Source: Flammulina velutipes | Lineage: Eukaryota; Basidiomycota; Agaricomycetes; Agaricales; Physalacriaceae | Length of the DNA: 64,000 nt | Assembly (NCBI GenBank): GCA_011800155.1 | Contig: CM022375.1 | Coordinates: 310,001-374,000, forward strand | Direction of reading: 5' to 3' | Shown: piece by piece, positions 60,185 through 64,000 of the stretch | Position numbering within the stretch: the first letter of the stretch is position 1 | How the letters are laid out: each line of letters begins with the position of its first letter | The notes under the pieces: model-generated | Told to the model about the DNA's origin: nothing | Databases searched by the model: none | What the model saw: the letters and a program-made list of their open reading frames with translations, nothing else | Made by a program: the position numbers and the translations under genes

Positions 60185-62208
60185 ACTTCTCCTTGCCTTT
60201 GCCTTTGCCTTTGCCCTTCTTCTCAGCGGGGGCCTTGGCCTTGCCTTTTCCTTTCGGGTCCTCCATCTCCTCGTCCTCGTCGTCGTCGTCGTCGTCGTAG
60301 TCGTGGTTCCCGCGTTCCAACTTGCGCAGGATTTCCGACGTGTCCCCACCGGTCAGGATGATAGACAGCGCCGCCTCGAGGTTCGGGATAACCGCCTCCG
60401 ACAACCTGACGGTTTCTTCGAGGGTCGTCAACCTCGCCGTTACCGCTGCCAACTCCTTTTCCAGTTCGTCGACGCGAAGTTCGGACTCGTCCTTGTGGAG
60501 GCATGGATCCTCGGGGTCCAGCTTCAGACATCCCTTCTTCACGTACGCGCATTCCACGCACGACTTGTTGCTGCCCTCGAACTTGCATTTGATACCCTTC
60601 TTGAAGCATTTCCTGCATAGGATCTGCTGGCTATGGAAGGGGTCGTTCTTGGGGCGGGCGGGGAGTATGGGCCGACGCCCGGTCGGGTTGACAGCGACTG
60701 TCCTTGGTTTCCGCTTCTTCTTCGGCGGCTCTGCGTTGTCGTCGTCGAGTTTCCTTTTTGAGGACGAAGCCTCCTCCTGCGGGGCGGGTTTGACTATTTG
60801 GGCCCGGCTTGCAGGCGGGGCCGACGTTGAGGCAGCCGACTGGTTTTTCTTGGCCTCGCGGGCCTCTGCTCGAGCCGCTCGTTGAGCGGCGAGGGCTGCT
60901 TCCTCAGCCGTTGGTTGCTTCTAGAGCGTTGGTTAGTTTTATCCACTTGGTTTATCCAAGTGGAAACAAGCTAACCTTTGCTTTTGCCACTTCTGGCCTT
61001 TTCTTGGTGAGCCTTATCCGTTTCTTAGGCGGATTCGGCTGCCTTGACTCCTCGGAGTCGTCCTCTTCTTCTTCCACTTCCTCAGCCTTCCTTTTATTCG
61101 CCACCGGCACCCAGGCAGGCGTCTTGAGGATTGCGGGTCCCCAAGTCCTTTTCTTTGGCGAGTCCCCCTGGACAGGCCTTTCCAGTTTCCGTTTCTTTGA
61201 CGCCGACTTAGGTCTTGTCGTCGACGCCGTTGGGATGGGGGACGTTGGTGCCGGTTCTGGAGGTGTCGCCATCCTGGGCGGAGTACCCGTTGGGGGCGAC
61301 CAGATCCGCGGCGACAGCAAGATGGATGGTCCCGCCAGCGGTATCTCTGTTGCTGCTGGGGGTGTTCCAGCGGCAGACGGAGATGCTGGGGGCGGGGTTG
61401 TGGTCGGTGGGGTCGGTTGAAACCAGGGCTGCGGCGACGGTGGTGGGATCGGTGCCGGGAACCATGTTGGTCCAAACAAAGATTCCGTTATCGAGGGCGG
61501 CGACCCCAGACGGAGTGGCAGCCTTGGAGGCGACTGTGGGACAGGAGGGGGCATCGCCCTCGCGAAGTCGATCTCAGCGACGGTGAGACCGTCGCTGCGA
61601 TCCGGATCTGCAGGAGGTTCACCTCCCGTAGATCCCTTCGTTTCTCCTCCAGCTGGTTCTGGAGAGGACGTGCTCATGAGCTCGTCCACCTCCTCGTCTT
61701 CGTCTTCTTCAGCTTCCGTGGACGCGTAGTCCAGGCCTAAAGTCGTTGTCCTTCCTGCCTCATAGCTTGACCACGTCTCCACGCGTGCTGGACTTGGTTG
61801 ACGCGTCGCCGACGCGTCATCCAACGTAGTCATGCCTGACTCCGTTTTATCCAGCGCGCTCGGAGACACTGGCTCAGCTGTCGGACTGGCTGGAGGGGTT
61901 GGCGTTTTGGGAGTCGTCGTCGATATTTGTCCCTCCGGCAGCGGCGAACCTCCCTCTGAAGGGGCCGGCAGGAATAGTGGCGTTGTCGATCCCAGCCCCG
62001 TGGTTGGTTCCAGTCGCGGGGACACAGGAGCCGACGAGACGGTGGTGACTGGTTCTGGCACCGGCGACGTCGCAGCAGGAGCTTCGTGTGCAGGCTCGGG
62101 TGCAGGCGACACAGTAGTGGCAGGCTCGGGCGCAGGCGACATGGGCGGCTCGGTGGCTGGCGAGGTGATTGCAGCAGGTGTTGGGGCGGGCGAGGCAGGT
62201 GCGGACAT
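60183..62208 (-). CDS. Gene C: Pro/Ser/Thr-rich protein with Zn2Cys6-like cluster
   Basis: Two exons, 62208-60976 and 60920-60183, joined in phase 0 over a 55-bp GTTAGC...CTCTAG intron; about 656 residues. The first ~380 residues are low-complexity Pro/Ser/Thr/Ala with Pro-Glu repeats (starts MSAPASPAPTPAAITSP). Basic Lys-rich patches follow (KKRKLERP, PPKKRIRLTKKRP, PPKKKRKPRT), likely nuclear localisation signals. Near residue 515 six Cys occur as C-x2-C-x6-C-x8-C-x2-C-x6-C (starting CRKCFKKGIKC), matching the fungal Zn(II)2Cys6 spacing. A predicted coiled coil (VDELEKELAAVTARLTTLEE) comes next, then an Asp run and a KGKGKGK tail. Suggests a DNA-binding or chromatin protein (inference). Cluster placement near the C-terminus is unusual. 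Lies downstream of gypsy pol on the same strand. Confidence 0.72.
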
Positions 62209-62696
62209 GTTGGTTTACGACGTGGTGGTTGAAAAGAAAGAGGGTAACATTAAAGTCCCTCTTTCTCACACTACCGGGGTCCGGTCCGGTGTTTAATGGA
62301 TCGCCCATCAAAACATCCGAGGCGAGTCAATATCTTCCCTTTTTGGATTGCTATTGATGCCCTGTTCTTGCCTTGTTCGCTTCCGACTGTCTCGGTCCCG
62401 CTGAGTCCCTGAGCTCAATTCTTTCTTTCTTTTTACTAGCCTTATACAAGCCGACCCCTCCTTGTCTTCCAATGCTGTTATGCCTGGCAACCAGTCTTCT
62501 ATTTGATTGGTTTTGGACGCGTCCTGTCACGTGATGCGTCACGTGTTCTCACCTGACTCGAGTCGATTTCCGATTTCCACCCGCTATGTTGGCGGGTGTT
62601 CTGACTGCCCGCTATATAGGCGGCTGACGATAAATCTTAACAAAATTTAAAATTTTTGGCCTATATAACGCCTCTATATCCCCTACCAAGGAAAAT
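62209..62696. other. C-pol intergenic region
   Basis: Holds the presumed promoter of gene C (reading leftward), a double hairpin CCCGCTATGTTGGCGGG plus CCCGCTATATAGGCGG at about 62580-62623, and an AATTTAAAATTTT palindrome. No LTR could be recognised. Confidence 0.5.
62580..62623. repeat. Double GC-hairpin motif
   Basis: Two adjacent CCCGCTAT-type inverted repeats, each with a short spacer. Best example of the dispersed hairpin family outside gene A's last intron. Confidence 0.7.
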
Positions 62697-62716
62697 AGAT
62701 GGTGTCCGCACCATCT
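62697..62716 (-). terminator. Hairpin just after the pol stop codon
   Basis: A perfect 8-bp stem (AGATGGTG / CACCATCT) with a TCCG loop starts a few bases downstream of the pol stop. It could mark the 3' end region or affect RNA stability; termination by hairpin is not a normal Pol II mechanism, so role is open. Confidence 0.3.
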
Positions 62717-62721
62717 GTTCC

Positions 62722-63999
62722 CTACGTAGTTTTATTTACCAAGTCGAGTACTCGCCCGACACTATCGCGGATCCTATGTAGCCTCTTGAAAAATACATCT
62801 CCCAGTTGGTTTGGGTCCTTTCTCGAGTAGAAAGGGATCACCCTAAACTGGGCTATCTTATCTTTCAATATCGAGCCATCCAGTTCACACAGTACGTAGT
62901 TTCCAGCCGTTGTTCGAGAAATAACAGCATATGGACCCATGAATCTTTCTTTGAACTTCGAATTTAATTCGTCTTCAATGCGCGTATTGCGCACCAGTAC
63001 TAGTTCACCTGTTTTGAACTTGTACTTTGGAATTCTATTTTTATGTTCATCCATGAATCTTTCTGCTGCTCTTTTCTTGGCTTCTGTTACACGCTGTTTC
63101 ATTTTCTTTACGTCTTCTTTGTGTTTTATCAACTGAGTTGCTCGATACGCTATCAAGTCGGAGTGTGAAATCAACGTATCTGGAATATCTACAAGCCAGG
63201 TAGCTTCTTCGATATCCAGTGGCAACACTGGTTCACATCCTGTTACTGCGTAAAACGGTGAATGACCCAAAGTCCTTTTAACCGTTATCCTTTCGGCCCA
63301 TAGTACTTCATGTAAGAAAGCGGGCCATTCCTCTGGATGGCCTTTGCATACTTTAAACAATGATTGTCTAATGTCCCAGTGCCCTCTTTCCACTTTTCCA
63401 TTGGCCTGTTTGTTGTAGGGAGTGATTAGAATCCCTTTAACACCATACTTGGCCTCGATATGGACCATTGCCTTCTTGATAGCGGGTCCGTTATCGGTGA
63501 CTATCTGCTTTATACAACCCCATCTACACAATATGTCTTCAAAAATCCAATCCCCTAAGGTCTCGGCATTCTCGTTGATTAACGCTCTGGCCTCTGGCCA
63601 TCCAGTCAATCCACATCGTGCTACTGTGACTGCATTATATCCTGAGTACTTCTTTCGAGCTCCAGTGCCGCCAGAAGTCGGCATTCTGAAGGTGTCAACA
63701 AACGCCGTTTCATAGATCCCTGGTGTTGGAGTTATGGTTGGTTCTTTGTGTATTTTCATCTTCTGTCTCTTCTGACAGAGTACACACGTTTTTACGAACC
63801 AATTGATGTCTGTATCCATCCCTGGCCACCAGAATCTTTTCCCGACAAGTTTGCGGACGGAAAATTGACCTTTGTGCCCATGCTTGTCGTGTATGACTTG
63901 TACCACTGGCAGTCTTTTGCCTAGTAGGAGGACTCTCCGGTGTTTCCCTTCTGCATTCTTTTTGTATAACTTGTCACCAGCTATGAAGAATTCCTTGTC
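62722..63999 (-). CDS. Ty3/gypsy retrotransposon pol, integrase end (5' partial)
   Basis: Open without a stop to the window edge; stop codon at 62724-62722. From the edge: end of an RNase H/linker region, then the integrase zinc finger (HDKHGHKGQ ... WPGMDTDINWFVKTCVLCQK, H-H-C-C). The catalytic core follows with D in AFVDTFRMP, D in IVTDNGPAIKKA and E in ANGKVERGHW (DD35E-like triad). The C-terminal domain reads RFMGPYAVISRTTAGNYVL. Integrase inserts cDNA of the element into host DNA. The reading frame is intact and the triad complete, so the element may be young; protease and reverse transcriptase lie beyond the window. No flanking LTR was identified on the 3' side. Confidence 0.93.
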   Translation of the reverse strand, partial: DKEFFIAGDKLYKKNAEGKHRRVLLLGKRLPVVQVIHDKHGHKGQFSVRKLVGKRFWWPGMDTDINWFVKTCVLCQKRQKMKIHKEPTITPTPGIYETAFVDTFRMPTSGGTGARKKYSGYNAVTVARCGLTGWPEARALINENAETLGDWIFEDILCRWGCIKQIVTDNGPAIKKAMVHIEAKYGVKGILITPYNKQANGKVERGHWDIRQSLFKVCKGHPEEWPAFLHEVLWAERITVKRTLGHSPFYAVTGCEPVLPLDIEEATWLVDIPDTLISHSDLIAYRATQLIKHKEDVKKMKQRVTEAKKRAAERFMDEHKNRIPKYKFKTGELVLVRNTRIEDELNSKFKERFMGPYAVISRTTAGNYVLCELDGSILKDKIAQFRVIPFYSRKDPNQLGDVFFKRLHRIRDSVGRVLDLVNKTT

Positions 64000-64000
64000 A

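Noticed and set aside
60809..62296. Long Gly/Val/Ser-rich plus-strand frames
   Set aside because: Antisense of gene C, whose Pro/Ser-rich codons give Gly/Val-rich shadows without stops.
1..64000. CRISPR array, bacterial operons, Shine-Dalgarno sites
   Set aside because: Introns and gene families are eukaryotic; no regularly spaced direct repeats seen.
1..64000. tRNA or rRNA genes
   Set aside because: A scan by eye for T-loop and anticodon-arm signatures found none with a matching acceptor stem; a covariance search was not possible.

Overview
This is nuclear DNA of a filamentous fungus, most likely an agaricomycete (mushroom-forming basidiomycete). The genes have many short GT-AG introns (about 45-70 bp). 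Families typical of that group are present: DUF6535, multi-KOW proteins, agaric F-box/LRR proteins, a caspase-like protease, a Ras-like/RasGEF fusion, P4 and PMC1-type ATPases and a Ty3/gypsy element. It is a repeat-rich, gene-poor region dominated by inverted duplications and broken copies of housekeeping genes.

Layout. 1-2516: no convincing gene. 2517-24438: a giant inverted repeat with ~5.0 kb arms (2517-7524 and 19430-24438). The only difference found between the arms is one G in a homopolymer. Each arm carries a decayed N-terminal fragment of the splicing helicase Prp2/DHX16 and a pair of 128-bp repeats at the inner end. The 11.9-kb spacer holds weak multi-exon gene models, a caspase-like gene that runs into the 3' part of an F-box/LRR gene (16.2-18.5 kb), and a 373-bp MITE. 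25.4-31.2 kb: a multi-KOW gene, a small Lys-rich gene, a dynactin p150 fragment and an intact-looking coiled-coil gene ending in a J-domain-like HPD segment.

34.5-51 kb is a graveyard of gene pieces: an F-box pseudogene running into a middle piece of karyopherin Kap104/transportin; a Ras-like/RasGEF fusion gene with frameshifts and an apparently inverted first exon; a P4-ATPase flippase lacking its nucleotide-binding region; a truncated DUF6535 gene; a PMC1-type Ca2+-ATPase scrap; and an N-terminal piece of Kap104. Where a homologous splice junction can be tested (Kap104, dynactin, RasGEF, P4-ATPase) introns are retained, so the copies arose at DNA level. Smaller inverted repeats (284 bp and 523 bp arms) lie at 49-50 and 51-53.5 kb.

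51.3-64 kb is a different compartment. Two intact multi-exon genes of unknown function (A, 53.75-55.38 kb, and B, 55.86-57.11 kb, both +) face a third (C, 60.18-62.21 kb, -; Pro/Ser/Thr-rich with a Zn2Cys6-like cluster) across a 2.5-kb near-perfect inverted repeat. Upstream of C on the same strand is the 3' part of a Ty3/gypsy pol (integrase). This compartment is sprinkled with a short GC-rich hairpin motif of the form CCCGCTA-n-TAGCGGG, found in promoters, in an intron where it appears to supply the 3' splice site, and inside a coding exon. I regard this hairpin family, with the A/B/C genes and the palindrome, as the best candidate for something undescribed.

Family assignments come from motif recognition by eye. 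No database search was run.
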